Under the pieces are notes generated by a model, which was not told the origin of the DNA, searched no databases, and saw only the letters and a list, made by a program, of their open reading frames with translations. Shown piece by piece: positions 62,053 through 64,000 of a stretch of DNA of 64,000 bases (the stretch's first letter is position 1; each line of letters opens with the position of its first letter). This DNA is from Arion vulgaris. Taxonomy: Eukaryota; Mollusca; Gastropoda; Stylommatophora; Arionidae. The stretch lies in assembly GCA_020796225.1 (NCBI GenBank), contig CM036758.1, positions 60,909,274-60,973,273 of the forward strand, in the 5' to 3' direction. The translations under genes were made by a program, and so were the position numbers.

Positions 62053-62089
62053 GTAAGTGACAGACATTTCTGGACAGTGGTCAATGAAT

Positions 62090-62545
62090 GTGATAACCAT
62101 AGTCTTCTCACTTTCATTGATTCACCTTCATCTCTCATCCTTTCCTCACCTCACATTTTTATCACTTGCATTTGTCTGTCACCTTCATCTCTCACCTCTT
62201 CTACACTTTACTCACCTTCTTCACTCCTAACTTCTCGCCTTCATCTCACCTTCATCTCTCCTATCTTCATCTCTCACCTTCTTCTCTCATTCTTTCCTCA
62301 CCTCACATTTTTATCACCTGCATTTGTCTCTCATCTTCATCTCTCACCTCTCCTACCTTCCACTCTCCTACACTTTACTCACCTTCTTCACTCCTTAACT
62401 TCTCGCCTTCATCTCACCTTCATATCTCACCTTCATATCTCACCTTCTTATCTCACCTTCATCACTCCTCACCTTATCCTCTCACTGTCATCTCTCCTCC
62501 CTTTTATTTCTCACCTTCATTTGTTCTGACCTTTATATTCTCCGC
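62090..62545. repeat. CT-rich imperfect tandem repeat
   Basis: TCATCTCTCACCTTCTTC-type units with several longer blocks duplicated (62146-62240 and 62300-62410). ORFs of 150 and 164 residues here are low-complexity artefacts. Confidence 0.88.
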
Positions 62546-62644
62546 AATGAGTTCAGTCATATTTTTTAAATTGTTTTCCTACACACTCCAATATACCCAA
62601 ACAAGGCGTGTTCTTAGGCTGAAAGAGGCATGCCTCGGCTATAC

Positions 62645-62840
62645 CCATTCATCCTTCTGAGCTAATATACTGGCTCACTGTATTTTATGAAATGTTTAAC
62701 TCTTTCATTCCATAACTTATTCAACTTCCCTACACATTTACTTTGCAATGTGTACTAAATAAGCCGGTACACTGGCTTTGAATCACATTAAAAAACACTC
62801 TGAGCCATTATATCGGCTCATAAAGGCAAAGTGGTTAAGT
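62645..62840. mobile_element. TTAA-type MITE remnants
   Basis: ATCCTTCTGAGCTAATATAC, then TTAACTCTTTC at 62698, and the inverted TGAGCCATTATATCGGCTCA with AAAGTGGTTAA at the right. Possibly two copies head to head. Confidence 0.5.
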
Positions 62841-62849
62841 CAGTGTACA

Positions 62850-63290
62850 TTGTCAAATAAATGCATCTGATTGTAAAACAAATTTTGAAGTGAAATAGTA
62901 AAAGAGGCTTTAATTCCCTTCATGGCAAACAAATAAACAAATATAACCTTCATATAGCAAGAACTGTCACTATTTGTGAAAGTATTATCCAAACTTTCTA
63001 ACACAGACTGACTGGAAGAAATACAAACAAACTAGCAACAGGAACCTATAGTTGTAAGATATATCAAACAGATTTGATGAACAAAGACTTTGATTAAGAG
63101 AAAGTTTTCAGTGAATTTTTGAGCACACATTTTTGTTATAAACATTTATTGTAATTGTAGGCCATTGGTTGCTTTGTTGATCTCTGGTCAAGAATTGTTC
63201 TAATGAAGGACATGTTTCAAGAAAAATGAGAAATATGCAGGATTAACTTATATTTTTGAATGCTTTCTGTGGTAAACTGTCTTTGTTATA
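62850..63290. other. Intron, AT-rich, unassigned
   Basis: No recognised repeat, exon or RNA gene. Confidence 0.4.
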
Positions 63291-63344
63291 GCTTTTTATG
63301 CTAGTGTAGGACAGGGGGGGAGACATGAGCCTGACAACTTTGTT

Positions 63345-63890
63345 ACTGTGGTAAATAATGAACATCAAATGGCAGGATATGATCCCAGATACAGAGGTCC
63401 TAAAAGAGCTGCTCTTCCCAGCATCTACACAATATTGATGCAGTCCCAGACAAGATGGACAGGACATGTGGCTCGAATGCCAGATTGCAGAATACCCAAA
63501 CAACTCTTTTATGGTGAGCTGCAAGCGTAAACGCTCACAGGGTGGCCAGAAAAGCGATTTAAAGATACACTCAAGAACTCAATGAAATCTTTTGGCATAG
63601 ATGTCAACAACTGGGAGAATATTTCTCAAGACAGATCAGTCTGGCGCACACTTCTTCGACACGGTTCCTCGGCCGGGGTAGAGGAACCACGCAGGCAGTG
63701 TAGAACAGCACGGATAGAACAAAACGTCCACAAGTGAAAGGCAGTAAACTTCCACAAGTGCAAGTATACCTTGCCCACACTGTACTAGAACATCTTCAGC
63801 CACATTCATCCCGGCCTCACTAGGTCATCTACTGGACACACAGACAAACATAAATCCGCAACTACATTCTCTTGGATGAAAATTTGTGTG
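63345..63890 (+). mobile_element. Non-LTR retrotransposon 3' end
   Basis: LPSIYTILMQSQTRWTGHVA, RMPDCRIPKQLFYGELQA, then in other frames FKDTLKNSMKSFGIDVNNWE and DRSVWRTLLRHG. GTAGGACAGGGG flanks it at 63307 and 63968, perhaps SINE-D pieces. Confidence 0.8.
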
Positions 63891-64000
63891 GTCATCATCA
63901 CCCCGTGATGGTCTGAAATCACTGTGATAAACTGTCTTTACTGTCGTTGCTATCACTTTTTACAGTGATGTAGGACAGGGGACATGGCCTGCCAACTTCA

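Noticed and set aside
62077..62660. Overlapping ORFs of 150 and 164 residues
   Set aside because: CT-rich imperfect repeat in an mTOR intron; low-complexity Ser/Leu/His composition in two frames at once.
62053..64000. Search for the mTOR FATC exon
   Set aside because: No stretch encodes the expected CQCYIGWCPFW-type ending in any + strand frame I read; the exon must lie beyond 64000.

Overview
The window is one long stretch of a single animal gene. On the + strand, 36 exons between 1984 and 62052 encode about 1,670 residues of the serine/threonine kinase mTOR (target of rapamycin): part of the HEAT solenoid, the whole FAT domain, the FRB domain, the PI3K-like kinase domain and the region leading to FATC. 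All 35 introns have GT-AG borders, and exon phases join correctly except where four exons carry small indels. The N-terminal HEAT part lies left of the window and the last exon (FATC tail) lies right of it. Vertebrate-like exon density, introns of 0.3-6 kb full of LINE and tRNA-derived SINE copies, and protein divergence from human mTOR suggest a bilaterian invertebrate; the phylum cannot be fixed from the sequence.

Layout: 1-1983 is upstream intron made of repeats. 1984-12539 holds HEAT exons 1-9. 14036-16454 holds exons 10-12, leading into FAT. 17626-40392 holds exons 13-26 (FAT, TPR-like helices). 46372-49005 holds FRB exons 27-28. 49916-60671 holds kinase exons 29-35, with the catalytic loop split between exons 33 and 34. 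61897-62052 is exon 36. 62053-64000 is intron with repeats; no FATC exon is visible there.

Nearly everything else is mobile DNA or tandem repeat. At least six SINE-like families recur (here SINE-A, B, C, D, E, G), several nested in each other with clear target-site duplications. Many 3' fragments of non-LTR retrotransposons occur, some with RNase H or zinc-finger remnants. There are TTAA-flanked and TA-flanked MITEs, a 0.93 kb fold-back related to Penelope-like ends, and eleven minisatellites with unrelated units, including a 59 bp unit array of 2.8 kb. The short ORFs outside the exons are repeat debris. No second complete gene is supported; one orphan coding-like stretch at 57588-57778 is worth checking.

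Four mTOR exons (4, 27, 31, 35) are frameshifted by 1-2 base changes while their residues and splice sites stay conserved. Consensus errors in a long-read assembly are the simplest explanation; a decaying copy is the alternative.
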